DNA of 64,000 bases. Origin: Sphingomonas bisphenolicum. GTDB taxonomy: Bacteria; Pseudomonadota; Alphaproteobacteria; Sphingomonadales; Sphingomonadaceae. The notes below the pieces were generated by a model. It saw nothing but the letters and a program-made list of their open reading frames with translations. It made no database searches and was not told the origin of the DNA. Position numbers and translations under genes: made by a program. The number at the start of each line of letters is the position of its first letter. Positions within the stretch are counted from its first letter, which is position 1. Of the stretch, positions 27,486 through 36,665 are shown in pieces. Location of the stretch: positions 2,139,501 through 2,203,500 of the forward strand of contig NZ_AP018817.1 of assembly GCF_024349785.1 (NCBI RefSeq), in the 5' to 3' direction.

Positions 27486-28879
27486 ATATGCGCGTCCTTG
27501 CGGCCGAGCGCGGGCACATGGCCCCGCACGGCGATGAAACCCAGGGCGTTGACCAGCATCAGGGCGGCGAGCGCGCCGAAGAAGCCGAGATTGCCCCAGT
27601 CGATGAGGAGGGCACCGGCCACCGCGCTGACGATCGCACCGACACGGCCGGCCGCGCCCATGAGGCCGAGGCCGCGGGCGCGCAGGCCAGTGGGGAAGGC
27701 GTGGGCGCCGACCGCGAACATGGCGGACTGGGCGGCGCTGGCGAACAGGCCGAGCGCGCCGAGGCAGGCGAGCACCGCAGCTTCGTTGCGGCCGCCGCTG
27801 ATGGGGAGAAGGGCGAGGGTGGCGCAGACGGTCGCGCCGACGATCGCCATCAGGATCAGCACCGGGCGCGATCCGAAGCGGATGATGGCGAGGCTGGCGA
27901 TCATCGCGCCTATGGTGCCGCCCATGTTGAAGCTTGTGAGGCCCAGGCTCGCGGTCTGGAGGCCGAAGCCCGCGCTGTTCAGCATCGTGGGCGCCCAGTT
28001 GAACATGAGGTAGATCATGAACATGCCCGAGAACATCGCGACCGCCAGCGCCAGCGTGTCGCGCAGCAGTGCGGCGCCGAACAGGTTGCGCATCGGTTCG
28101 TAGCGGGGCGCCTCCCCCACGGCGAGCGGGACATGGGCGGCCGAGGCGGGATCGGGATGGCCGATGCGGCGCAGGATGCGGTCGAGTTCGGCGGCGCGGT
28201 CGGGCCGTTCGGCGAGATAGCGCGGGGATTCCGGCAGGATGAACCAGAGCCAGGTGACGAAGATCATTGTCACGACCCCGCCGATATAGAAGAGCCAGCG
28301 CCATCCGAGGCCCGGCAAGATCAGGGCTGCCGCTACGCCGCCCAATATGCCGCCGATCGAAACGCAGACGACGCCGAAGGTGACGGCGACGCTGCGCCAG
28401 CGGACCGGGGTGAACTCCGCGATCATGGCGCTGGCGGTGCCGGGGACGCCGCCCAGGCCGACGCCCGCCAGTGTCTTCAAGGCGGCGACCTGCCACAGCG
28501 CGTCGGTGAAGCCGGTGGCCAGCGTTGCGATGCCGAATATGGCGACGCCGATGATGAGTGCGCCGCGGCGACCGAAGCGATCGCCGACCCAGCCCGACGT
28601 CAGCGTGCCGATGGCCATGCCGACGAAGCCGAGCGCGAAGACGGAGCCGAGCGCTTCGCGCCCGATGCCCCATTCCCTGAGCAGCGACGGTGCGGCGAGG
28701 CCGAGCATCTGGTTGTCGAGGCCGTCGAGGACGACGGTCGCGGCGATCATCAGCACCGACCAGATCTGGTAGGACGACATGGGTATGTCGTCCAACATGC
28801 CTTTAGTGCTGCTGCCTTCTATCGTGGCGACCGCCAAGATCGTCTCCTTGAGCCTTTGGGCCGTTTGCGACCGCTTCAT
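27482..28879 (-). CDS. MFS transporter, aromatic acid:H+ symporter (AAHS) type
   Basis: The 465-aa protein has about twelve membrane segments after a polar N-terminus of some 35 residues. The AAHS signature is present: an Asp-rich TM1 (VVLDGLDNQMLGLAAPSL) and the TM2-3 loop GWVGDRFGRRGAL. A second loop near PESPRYLAERP follows TM6. PcaK, VanK and BenK are characterised relatives that import benzoate-type acids. It sits between the reductase gene (40 bp) and the GMC oxidoreductase gene (4-bp overlap). Uptake of an aromatic or similar carboxylic acid that the Rieske system attacks is the likely role. Confidence 0.85.
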   Translation of the reverse strand: MKRSQTAQRLKETILAVATIEGSSTKGMLDDIPMSSYQIWSVLMIAATVVLDGLDNQMLGLAAPSLLREWGIGREALGSVFALGFVGMAIGTLTSGWVGDRFGRRGALIIGVAIFGIATLATGFTDALWQVAALKTLAGVGLGGVPGTASAMIAEFTPVRWRSVAVTFGVVCVSIGGILGGVAAALILPGLGWRWLFYIGGVVTMIFVTWLWFILPESPRYLAERPDRAAELDRILRRIGHPDPASAAHVPLAVGEAPRYEPMRNLFGAALLRDTLALAVAMFSGMFMIYLMFNWAPTMLNSAGFGLQTASLGLTSFNMGGTIGAMIASLAIIRFGSRPVLILMAIVGATVCATLALLPISGGRNEAAVLACLGALGLFASAAQSAMFAVGAHAFPTGLRARGLGLMGAAGRVGAIVSAVAGALLIDWGNLGFFGALAALMLVNALGFIAVRGHVPALGRKDAHI

Positions 28880-28919
28880 TCATTTGCCGGTGTAACATTG
28901 AGAAACCGGAATATCGCAA

Positions 28920-29852
28920 TCAGATGTCGAGGACGAGGTTTGCCGTTTTCGATCCCGAGCAGCAGACCATGATCGACTTGTTGGCGGCCTTGTCATCATC
29001 GCTGAGGAAATGGTCGCGATGGTCGGGGATGCCGTCCAGCACCTTGACCTCGCACGTGCCGCAAATCCCTTCCGAGCAGGCGAAGCCGACATTGACCCCA
29101 GCGCTCAGCAGCGCGTCGAGCATCGTTTCGCCTTCCTCCACCGCGATGGTCTTGCCGCTCCTGGCGAGTTCAAGCGTATAGCCGCCCTCGGTCGCCATTT
29201 CGGTTTCGGCGGAGAAATATTCGATATGGGCATGGCCCTTGGGCCGGTCGGCATTGGTGGCGACGAAGGCGTCGAGCATCCCGCCCGGACCGCAGCAATA
29301 GAGATGCGCATCGGCGGGCGCGGCGGCGCAGATGGCCTTCAAGTCGAGGCGACGACCGCCGGGGATGCCGTCATAGGCGATTTCGACCCGATCATAATCG
29401 GACAGGCGATCGACATAGGCGGCGCGTTCCGGGGAGGCGGCGACATAATGGAGTTCCCAGCTCCGCCCCAGTTTTTCGAGGCGCGCGATCATCGGCAGCA
29501 TCGGCGTGATGCCGATTCCGCCGCCGATCATGACGGTGTGGCTGGCATCCTCCACCATCGGGAAGTTGTTTTTCGGTTCGGAGATTTCGAGGATCTGGCC
29601 GACCTGCCATTTTTCATGGATGTGGCGCGATCCGCCCCGGCCGTCGATCGCATGATGGACGGCGATCTCATAATAGCCGCGGATCGCGGGGTCATTCACC
29701 AGCGAATAGCTGCGAGCCAGGCCGGGCGACAACTGCACATCGACATGGGCGCCCGGATCGAACGCGGGCATCAGCCCGCCATCGACGGGTTCGAGGATGT
29801 AGCTGTTGATGCCTTCGGCTTCCCAGCGGATATTCTTCAGTCTTGCGCGCAT
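28920..29852 (-). CDS. Oxidoreductase of a Rieske oxygenase system (VanB/phthalate dioxygenase reductase type)
   Basis: The 310-aa electron-transfer protein contains, in order, an FMN-binding barrel (ARSYSLVNDP), an NAD-binding domain (VMIGGGIGITPMLPMI, LYCCGPGGMLDAF) and a C-terminal plant-type 2Fe-2S domain with Cys259, Cys264, Cys267 and Cys297. It would pass electrons from NADH to the Rieske oxygenase encoded upstream and possibly also to the second oxygenase at 34.8 kb. I chose ATG 29852, six bases after GGAG. The GTG one codon earlier is inside the ribosome site. Confidence 0.92.
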   Translation of the reverse strand: MRARLKNIRWEAEGINSYILEPVDGGLMPAFDPGAHVDVQLSPGLARSYSLVNDPAIRGYYEIAVHHAIDGRGGSRHIHEKWQVGQILEISEPKNNFPMVEDASHTVMIGGGIGITPMLPMIARLEKLGRSWELHYVAASPERAAYVDRLSDYDRVEIAYDGIPGGRRLDLKAICAAAPADAHLYCCGPGGMLDAFVATNADRPKGHAHIEYFSAETEMATEGGYTLELARSGKTIAVEEGETMLDALLSAGVNVGFACSEGICGTCEVKVLDGIPDHRDHFLSDDDKAANKSIMVCCSGSKTANLVLDI

Positions 29853-29999
29853 CACCCTCTCCGTCCGGTGCGATGCGTCTCATGGCAGGGCCGGGGCGCC
29901 ATGGATCGGCGAACCGGACAAACCGCAATGCGTTTCGTCACCTCTGTCATCCTTGTATGCGGTGCCGGGGCATGGATCGCCCCGGCCCTTGTTCCCGTC

Positions 30000-31313
30000 T
30001 CACTCAGCCGCTTCGACCTTGTCGGGCCAGCGCACCGCCTTGGCCAGCGCCGATTCATAGGCATTGGCCAGCGTGTCGCTGGGATCGTGCAGGAAGGAGC
30101 CTGCGCGCGCCCGGTAGAAGATGCTGGGGTCTTCGATGCCCGGCGGCAGCGTGCCCTTGTTGGCGAGCGCGCGGGCGGCGAGCAACACGCGGCGGCGGAC
30201 GCGGGCGATCATCTGGTCGGTCGGCGCCAGATTTTCAAAGCTGTGGTCGGTGATCGGCCCCATGCTTTCGGTCACCGCCTGGTCCTGCATCGTGATATTG
30301 GCGATGCCGGTGAACTGGGTGCCGTTGCGCTGGGTTTCGCGATCGATCGCCCAGTCGTTCTTCTCGCTGTCGGGCGAGCGCCAGCGGCCATACCAGTCGG
30401 TGGTGTTGGGCGCATATTCCAGCGGCGCGAACAGCGGTGTGCCGTCCTTGAGCGTCGAGGTATAAGCGGGGTTGCCCGCATCGACACCGCAGGTGATGTC
30501 GAACAGCATCGAATGCTCGTCGTCCATCGGCACCCAGGCGCGGGCGATGGCGCGGGTCGCGAAGCGGTTGTTCGGCGTCTGCGTCCAGAATGGGAACATA
30601 TAATGGGCGACGCGCCAGCTCATCTGGCCATCGTCGTTCGGGCGATAGCCGCCATACATGACGCCCCAGTCGGCCTGCGCGACTTCATAGTCGGGCGCGC
30701 GGTTGAGGACGGTCGGGCGCATCGGATGGTCTTCATCCAGATCGTCCGCCTCGATCGAACCGACATGCAGGAAGCCGACATGGCTGGTGTCGATGTCGCC
30801 TTCCAGCGCCTGGAGCCAGTTGCAGTCGCGTTGCAGGCACCAGATTTCGGCGTCCGGGTGCATCGTCGCCTCGATTTCAGGCAGCGGCGGCGGGGCGGAC
30901 TGGTTCTCGCCCATATAGACCCAGATCAGACCGTTCGCCTCGTGGGTCTTGTACGCCTTGGCATGGACCTTTTCCTTGAAGTCCATGCGCGCGGGAACCG
31001 ACGGCATGTCCACGCACTTGCCGTCGACGTCGAACTTCCAGCCATGATAGACGCAGCGTATGCCGTTTTCCTCGTTGCGGCCGATAAACAGCGACGCGCA
31101 GCGATGGGGGCAGCGGTGGTCCATGATGCCGACCCGGCCGCTGCTGTCGCGGAAGGCGATCAGCTTTTCGCACAGGATCATCAGGCGCACCGGGTCGCCA
31201 TCGGCCTTCACCTCGGAGGACAGGACGGCGGGCAGCCAATATTGGCGCATCATCGTGCCCATGACCGTGCCCGGTCCAACCCTGGTCATGTCGGCGCTAT
31301 CAGTGGACTGCAT
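30000..31313 (-). CDS. Rieske non-heme iron oxygenase, large subunit (phthalate 4,5-dioxygenase-like)
   Basis: The 437-aa oxygenase has a Rieske 2Fe-2S site with Cys68, His70, Cys87 and His90 (CPH, CVYHGWKFD). The mononuclear iron ligands are His178 and His183 in DIDTSHVGFLHVG. The start, GPGTVMGTMMRQYWLPA, is typical of phthalate 4,5-dioxygenase-type single-component oxygenases. That group also contains O-demethylases acting on lignin-derived aromatics. It heads the minus-strand operon with the reductase, transporter, GMC oxidoreductase and aldehyde dehydrogenase genes. A perfect FadR-type operator lies 112 bp upstream. Hydroxylation or O-demethylation of an aromatic acid is the inference. 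Confidence 0.92.
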   Translation of the reverse strand: MQSTDSADMTRVGPGTVMGTMMRQYWLPAVLSSEVKADGDPVRLMILCEKLIAFRDSSGRVGIMDHRCPHRCASLFIGRNEENGIRCVYHGWKFDVDGKCVDMPSVPARMDFKEKVHAKAYKTHEANGLIWVYMGENQSAPPPLPEIEATMHPDAEIWCLQRDCNWLQALEGDIDTSHVGFLHVGSIEADDLDEDHPMRPTVLNRAPDYEVAQADWGVMYGGYRPNDDGQMSWRVAHYMFPFWTQTPNNRFATRAIARAWVPMDDEHSMLFDITCGVDAGNPAYTSTLKDGTPLFAPLEYAPNTTDWYGRWRSPDSEKNDWAIDRETQRNGTQFTGIANITMQDQAVTESMGPITDHSFENLAPTDQMIARVRRRVLLAARALANKGTLPPGIEDPSIFYRARAGSFLHDPSDTLANAYESALAKAVRWPDKVEAAE

Positions 31314-31424
31314 GAGTTTTCAGCCTCTTCCTTGCTTTTCGTTATCGGCGCGGCTTGAATCGAAGCCAGTGCCATTCCCTGATCCCTGACTAGAGGGTCG
31401 CAGCCGCCTGCCCCAATCGGAATG

Positions 31425-31435
31425 TGGTCGGACCA
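31425..31435. promoter_or_regulatory. FadR-type operator between the Rieske operon and the TonB receptor gene
   Basis: TGGTCGGACCA is a perfect TGGT-n3-ACCA palindrome in the 220-bp divergent intergenic region. It is the same type as the sites at 18955 and 21893 and could control both directions. Extended context is TGTGGTCGGACCATTC. Confidence 0.7.
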
Positions 31436-31533
31436 TTCAATAATCGGGACGATACTATTGCGCCCATTTCCTTTTTGCTGCTTCACGCTCCCCAGGCGGC
31501 GTCAAGCCGTGTCGTTAAGGGAGAGTCCGGGTA

Positions 31534-33786
31534 ATGATTTTCAGCTTTAAAACATCCTCCGCGCTGGGCGCGATCATCGCCGTGATGGCGGCTGCCCCCG
31601 CCTTTGCGCAGGCCGATCAGCCAGCCCCGCAACAGGCCGCACAACAAGATGCTCTGTTCCCGGAAGATATCGTCGTCACTGCCGAGCGTCGCGAATCGAC
31701 GGTGCGTGAAGTGCCCTTTTCGATTGCAGCCTTTGGCGGCGAACTGCTGCGCGAGGCGCAGGTCTACAGCCCGGCCGCCCTGACGCAGCAGATGCCCGGC
31801 ATCACCGTCAACACCGCCGACAAGTCGCTGTCGATCGTCGCGATCCGCGGCAATGTGTCGACCTTCCGTACCGCCACGCTCGATACGCCGGTCGCCTATT
31901 TCATGGACGACGTCTATTATGTGTTCAACAACGATCTGAACGCGAATTTCTACGACACCGATCGCGTCGAAGTGCTGCGCGGGCCGCAGGGCACCTTGTT
32001 CGGACGCAATGTGGTGGGCGGTGCGATCGCCGTTATCACCAAGAATCCCGACTTCAAGGATGATTATTACGCCCAGATCACCGGCGGCAATGGCGGCTAT
32101 GTGCGCACCGAAGGCATGGTCAACGGCACGCTGGTCGACGACAAGATCGCCGGCCGCTTCGCGTTCAGCACCGAACATAATGACGGCCTGATCGACACGC
32201 CGAACCAGTCGGGCAGCTACGGCAAGTCGGACAGCTATTCGGCGCGCGGCAAATTGCTGTTCCAGCCGACGGACACGCTCAAGATCGTCCTGTCGGGCGA
32301 TTACAGCTATACCAAGGGCAATGGCGGCGCGATCCAGCTCGGCATCGGCGGCAATCAAGTCATCCCCGATACGTTCGGCGATTTCAGCGACGACAAGTGG
32401 ACGAATAACGATTTCGTGGCCTCGCCCTATCGCCAGCGTCTGCGCGGCGGCTATTTGCGCGGCGACCTCGATCTGCTGGGCGGCACGCTGACGTCGATCA
32501 CCGGCTATCGCATGAACGACAGCCGCGCGATCAACGACGACGTGCCGGTTGGCACCGAAGTTCCCGTGTTCGACCGCCGCCAGGTGGTGAAAAACCGCAG
32601 CTTCACGCAGGAAGTCCGCTTCGCCTCGGCGCCGGGCCGCTTCTCCTATGTGGTCGGGGCCTATTTCCTGTCGGCCGATGTTTCGACCACCAACATCTTC
32701 TTCTACAGCCCGCTGCCGGGTTCGGCGGTCAATGCCAGCGTCCGGCGCAATCCGGACGTGACCAACATCACCCGCGTCCAGGAAGGCAATGTCCGCAGCC
32801 TGGCCGTGTTCGGCGAAGCGACCTTCGAGATCACCGACAAGCTGGCCGTCGTTGCAGGCGGCCGCTACACATCGGACCGCAAGAAGATCGACTATCACGC
32901 TTTCTCGACCACCGACGCCGGCGCGATCCCGGGCTTCGGCTTCCCCGGCGAGGTGTTCGCGTCGGGCGGCAAGACCTGGGACGCCTTCACCCCGCGCTTC
33001 ACGCTGAAGTTCGAGCCGATGGACAAGGTCAACATGTATGCGACCTATGCCAAGGGCTTCAAGTCGGGCGGCTTCGTCGACAATGCCTATCGCAACCCGA
33101 CCATCCCGCTGGAACCGGAAAAGGCCGAGAATTACGAGATCGGCGCCAAGTCGCGGCTGTTCGACAACAAGCTGGACCTGAACGTCGCGCTGTTCCGGCA
33201 AACGACCAAGAACCTCCAGAATTTCTCCGGCGCGGGCGGTATCGCGCATACCTATAACGGCACGCTCAAGATGAAGGGGCTGGAGGTCGAATCCGTGATC
33301 CGTCCGGTCGAGGATCTGCGCCTGACCGCCAACTACACGCATCTGGTCGGCAAATATACGTCGCTGCGCGATCCGCTGGTGAACCTCGATTATTCGGGCA
33401 ACCCGGCCAAGTTCGCGCCGCGCGACAGCTTCACCGTGGGTGCGGCCTATACCGGGCGCCTGGGCAATGGCGCGACGCTGACGCCGCAGGCGGACTTCAA
33501 CTTCTCCACCCGCATCTCGACCGATGATGCGAACACGCTGCGCCTCTACGACAATCTGCACGAGGATACCCGCGGGCGGACGCTCAATGCACGGCTCAAT
33601 TACGAGACGGCGGACGGGCGGTTCCAGATCGGCTTGTGGGGCAAGAACCTCACCAACAACTATCAGATCGTCAATGCGGACGACATCACCGCCTTCCTCG
33701 CGGTGCCCGGCAACGGCACGACCTATTGGAAGATCTTCACCAACACGCCGCGGACCTACGGCCTGACGCTGTCGTTCCGTCACTAA
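31534..33786 (+). CDS. TonB-dependent outer-membrane receptor
   Basis: The 750-aa receptor has a signal peptide (MAAAPAFAQ cleavage region), a TonB box-like DIVVTAERRESTVREVP, a plug domain (LTQQMPGITVNT, DRVEVLRGPQGTLFGRN) and a barrel ending LTLSFRH. This shorter, FecA/CirA-like form is the kind greatly expanded in aromatic-degrading sphingomonads, and differs from the 977-aa sugar-type receptor at 9.3 kb. GGGAGAG precedes the ATG. It is divergent from the Rieske operon, and the shared operator suggests that it imports the substrate of that operon. A terminator follows the stop by 8 bp. Confidence 0.93.
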   Translation: MIFSFKTSSALGAIIAVMAAAPAFAQADQPAPQQAAQQDALFPEDIVVTAERRESTVREVPFSIAAFGGELLREAQVYSPAALTQQMPGITVNTADKSLSIVAIRGNVSTFRTATLDTPVAYFMDDVYYVFNNDLNANFYDTDRVEVLRGPQGTLFGRNVVGGAIAVITKNPDFKDDYYAQITGGNGGYVRTEGMVNGTLVDDKIAGRFAFSTEHNDGLIDTPNQSGSYGKSDSYSARGKLLFQPTDTLKIVLSGDYSYTKGNGGAIQLGIGGNQVIPDTFGDFSDDKWTNNDFVASPYRQRLRGGYLRGDLDLLGGTLTSITGYRMNDSRAINDDVPVGTEVPVFDRRQVVKNRSFTQEVRFASAPGRFSYVVGAYFLSADVSTTNIFFYSPLPGSAVNASVRRNPDVTNITRVQEGNVRSLAVFGEATFEITDKLAVVAGGRYTSDRKKIDYHAFSTTDAGAIPGFGFPGEVFASGGKTWDAFTPRFTLKFEPMDKVNMYATYAKGFKSGGFVDNAYRNPTIPLEPEKAENYEIGAKSRLFDNKLDLNVALFRQTTKNLQNFSGAGGIAHTYNGTLKMKGLEVESVIRPVEDLRLTANYTHLVGKYTSLRDPLVNLDYSGNPAKFAPRDSFTVGAAYTGRLGNGATLTPQADFNFSTRISTDDANTLRLYDNLHEDTRGRTLNARLNYETADGRFQIGLWGKNLTNNYQIVNADDITAFLAVPGNGTTYWKIFTNTPRTYGLTLSFRH

Positions 33787-33794
33787 TGATATGG

Positions 33795-33824
33795 GCGGGG
33801 AGGGCGATGCCTTCCCCGCTTTTT
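33795..33824 (+). terminator. Rho-independent terminator after the TonB receptor gene
   Basis: GCGGGGAGG pairs with CCTTCCCCGC (one bulged base), followed by TTTTT at 33820-33824. It lies between the receptor stop and the SDR start, so the SDR gene probably has its own weak promoter or depends on read-through. Confidence 0.8.
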
Positions 33825-33849
33825 CTTTTGCCAGTTTCAGGACGGACCT

Positions 33850-34629
33850 ATGACCGATCAATTCACCCTTCCCGCCAATGGCAGCTTTTCCTTCTCAGGG
33901 CGCGCCGCCCTGGTGACCGGCGGCGGCCGGGGCGTGGGAGAGGCGGTGGCGCGCGAAATCCATGCCGGTGGTGGGCGCGTGGCGGTGAGCGACGTCGATA
34001 TCGATGTCGCGCAGGCGGTGGCGGCTTCGCTGGATCCGTCGGGCGAAACGGCGATCGCCCTGACGCTGGACGTGCGGGAAAAGGATCATTTCCTGGCCGC
34101 GCGGGACAAGATGGCGGCCCTTTGGGGCAAGGTCGATATTGTGGTGAACAATGCGGGCTTCGCCAAGCGCACGCCGACGCAGGATATATCACCCGAAGAA
34201 TTTGACGCGATCGTCCAGATCAACATGCGCAGCGTGTTCCTGAGCTGCCAGATATTCTCCGAACATATGCGCGAAAATGGCTATGGCCGGATCGTCAACA
34301 TCACTTCGCTCGCCGGGCAGAATGGCGGGACGGTCGCCTCCCCCCATTATGCCGCGTCGAAGGCCGGGGCGATCATGCTGACCAAATATTTCGCGCGCTA
34401 TCTGGCCGGGACCGGCGTGACCGTGAACGCCATCGCGCCGGGACCGATCGACACCGCCAAGGCGCGCCTGTCGGCCGAACAGATCGCGCGGGTCGAGGGC
34501 GAAGTGCCGGTCGGCCGCTTCATGGCAGTGGGCGAGATCGCGGCCGCGACGGCGTTGCTGGCGTCGGACCGGGGCGGGTTCTTCGTCGGCGCGACGCTGG
34601 ACATGAATGGGGGGCTGTATTTGCGGTGA
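33850..34629 (+). CDS. Short-chain dehydrogenase/reductase (SDR)
   Basis: The 259-aa classical SDR has the cofactor motif VTGGGRGVGEAVA, NNAG at about residue 96, the active-site HYAASKAG and the post-catalytic VNAIAPGPIDTA. AspVal in SDVDID after beta-2 suggests NAD(H) preference. It oxidises or reduces a hydroxyl or keto group, substrate unknown. It lies between the TonB receptor and the second Rieske oxygenase on the same strand, so it may dehydrogenate a product of that oxygenase. ATG 33850 has AGGACGG upstream. Confidence 0.9.
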   Translation: MTDQFTLPANGSFSFSGRAALVTGGGRGVGEAVAREIHAGGGRVAVSDVDIDVAQAVAASLDPSGETAIALTLDVREKDHFLAARDKMAALWGKVDIVVNNAGFAKRTPTQDISPEEFDAIVQINMRSVFLSCQIFSEHMRENGYGRIVNITSLAGQNGGTVASPHYAASKAGAIMLTKYFARYLAGTGVTVNAIAPGPIDTAKARLSAEQIARVEGEVPVGRFMAVGEIAAATALLASDRGGFFVGATLDMNGGLYLR

Positions 34630-34774
34630 TCCCGCTTTGCCATATTCATTTCCCGCTTTTCTTATGGCTTTATGGGATTGCGATTGGCGGTTCGGTACCG
34701 GGCATCCATAATCATGCCCAACAATAGGGTAGCGCCGGAGCGATGCACCGCCCGGCCGGACAATGGAGAGCAGC

Positions 34775-35818
34775 ATGTTCATCTACAACGCATGGTATGT
34801 GGCCGCCTTCGCAGCCGATATCGAACCGGGCAAGACGCTGGGGCGCAAATATCTGAACAAGGCGGTCGTGCTGTTCCGCACCGAAAGTGGCGAGATCGCC
34901 GCGCTGGAGGACCGGTGCAGCCATCGCGCCATGCCGCTGTCCGCCGGCCATGTCGACGGCGACGTCATCCGTTGCTGCTATCATGGCGTCGAGTTCAACG
35001 GGAAAGGCGCCTGTACCCGTATCCCCAACCAGGCGCGCATTCCCGCGTCCGCCAATGTCCGCCATTATCCCGTGGTGGAGAAGGATCATCTGATCTGGAT
35101 ATGGATGGGCGAACCGGCGCTGGCCGATCCGTCGATCATCGTCGATAGCCCCGAACATAATGATCCGGCCTGGACCTGGCGCCCCTATAATTTTCCGGTG
35201 AAGGCCAACTGGCAGCTCATTATCGACAATATCATGGACCTGACCCATGTGCCCTATATCCATGCGCGCACGATCGGCGGGAACCCGGAGCAGCATTATA
35301 ATGCCGACACCAAGGTCGAGTTTGACGGCCGCAAGGTGACGCTGTTGCGCAAAATGCCCAATTCGGTGCCGCCCAAATCCTATATCGATGCTGGCGGCTT
35401 CAAGGGCCGGGTCGATCGCTGGCAGGAGGTGCGGTTCGAGCCGGGCATCGGCATGACCTGCCGTGTCAATGCCGGTGGCTGCGAGGTGGATACCGGCGCC
35501 TATGAGGGCAAGCGCGACAATGGCTTCATGCTGGCGAACAATCATTTCATCACGCCGGAGACGGAAACGACCAGCCATTATCTCTGGACCATCTGCACCA
35601 CCGCGCCCAAGGAAAGCGGCGTTCCGGACGTGCTGTTCGACCAGTTTTTCGATACCATCACCGAGGATGAGGAAACGCTGCAGGCGCAGCAGGCGCGCAT
35701 CGATGACGAACCGGAGCGGCCCTTCGTGGGCATCGCCAGCGATGGTGCGGTCAACCAGGCGCGCCGCCTGCTGAGCGCCATGCAGGAAGCGGAGGAAGGC
35801 GCGAAGGTCGCGGCCTGA
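34775..35818 (+). CDS. Rieske non-heme iron oxygenase, VanA (vanillate O-demethylase) type
   Basis: The 347-aa oxygenase has a Rieske site with Cys48, His50, Cys67 and His70. The mononuclear iron ligands are His158 and His163 in DLTHVPYIHART. The start FIYNAWYVAAF and the short length are typical of VanA-like O-demethylases and related monooxygenases. ATG 34775 is preferred because GGAGAG ends four bases before it. The in-frame ATG at 34763 lies before that ribosome site. A perfect inverted repeat (GGGCAT-n8-ATGCCC, 34700-34719) lies about 55 bp upstream and may be an operator. No separate reductase is adjacent, so it may share the one at 28.9 kb. Confidence 0.92.
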   Translation: MFIYNAWYVAAFAADIEPGKTLGRKYLNKAVVLFRTESGEIAALEDRCSHRAMPLSAGHVDGDVIRCCYHGVEFNGKGACTRIPNQARIPASANVRHYPVVEKDHLIWIWMGEPALADPSIIVDSPEHNDPAWTWRPYNFPVKANWQLIIDNIMDLTHVPYIHARTIGGNPEQHYNADTKVEFDGRKVTLLRKMPNSVPPKSYIDAGGFKGRVDRWQEVRFEPGIGMTCRVNAGGCEVDTGAYEGKRDNGFMLANNHFITPETETTSHYLWTICTTAPKESGVPDVLFDQFFDTITEDEETLQAQQARIDDEPERPFVGIASDGAVNQARRLLSAMQEAEEGAKVAA

Positions 35819-35828
35819 CGGTCTTCAT

Positions 35829-35859
35829 GCCCTCCGTTCGCAACGAATGGAGGGCGTTT
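35829..35859 (+). terminator. Probable terminator hairpin after the VanA-type gene
   Basis: GCCCTCCGTTCG (35829-35840) pairs with CGAATGGAGGGC (35844-35855) around CAA, with one G-T pair. GTTTC follows. The stem is strong but the T-run is short. Confidence 0.6.
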
Positions 35860-35922
35860 CCATTGCGTATGGCCTGCACATAGCGGCTTGCTCCGTTCGA
35901 TCCGCCATGCTGTAGCGTCATC

Positions 35923-36665
35923 ATGAAGATGCGCGAACTGGAAGAGCGGACCGGAGTCCATCGCGAGACGATCCGCGTCTATCTGCGCGAAGGATTGATT
36001 CCAGAGCCGGCTCGCCCCGCAAAACCGTCGCCGACTATGGTGAGGAACATGTGCAGGCGATCCTGGCGGTGCGGCGGTTGCAGCGCGAAAACCGGCTGAC
36101 GCTGGCGCAGATCAAGGCGATCATCGGTGGCGAGGGGACCGAGGGGCGGGTCGAGGCCAGCGCCTTCGATCAACTCGAGCAACTGGTCGCGCATCGCGTG
36201 GGCGTGGACGGGCCGCCTGTCACCATCGCCTCGCTGCTGGAACGCTATCCCCATGCGGTGGAAGACGCCCGGACGCTGGCGAAGATCGGCATTCTTGACA
36301 TCATCGAAACGGAGCAGGGCAAGGCGCTGAGCATTACCTGTGCGCAGTTGGTCCGTATCTGGGGCGACATGCGCAAGGCCGGGTTCGACCAGCGGCTGGA
36401 CTATACGCCAGACATCCTCGGCTTCTATACCGAAGCTGCCGATTTTGTCGGCCGTTGGGAAGCCGTCACCTTCATGGAACGGGTCGAGGGCCATATCGAT
36501 GTCGGACAGGCCGCGACCATGGTGGAACATGCGTTGCCGCTGATGCTCGATTTCTTCGGCCTGATGCGTCAGCGCGCCTTCTTCCGCCATGTCGACGCAA
36601 TCCGTGCTGGCAGGGAAACGGAGCGTCCCGACGAGACGGTCAAACCGTCCGCCGCTCAGCATTGA
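35923..36665 (+). pseudogene. MerR-family regulator interrupted by a single-base frameshift
   Basis: The N-terminal frame from ATG 35923 encodes a MerR HTH start (MKMRELEERTGVHRETIRVY, LREGLIPEPARP). Homology then jumps to another frame (KTVADYGEEHVQAILAVRRL onward) that continues to the stop at 36665. The two join if one C is added to the CCCC run at 36015-36018. The joined protein would be about 247 aa, with a large C-terminal effector-type domain. This is either a real inactivating deletion, a phase-variable tract, or a sequencing error. The downstream frame lacks most of the HTH, so it could not bind DNA alone. It precedes the P450 cluster on the same strand and could be its local regulator. 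Confidence 0.75.

Noticed and set aside
24396..28013. 1205-codon + strand frame opposite the aldehyde dehydrogenase, GMC and MFS genes
   Set aside because: It is composed of antisense codons of three well-recognised genes and has no family features.
27486..28673. N-terminal extension of the GMC oxidoreductase to 938 aa
   Set aside because: It is an Arg-rich shifted frame of the MFS gene. The FAD motif begins right after ATG 27485.
28887..28909. CCGGT...ACCGG inverted repeat as a terminator between the reductase and MFS genes
   Set aside because: It has a short stem, a 13-base loop and no T-run in the direction of transcription.
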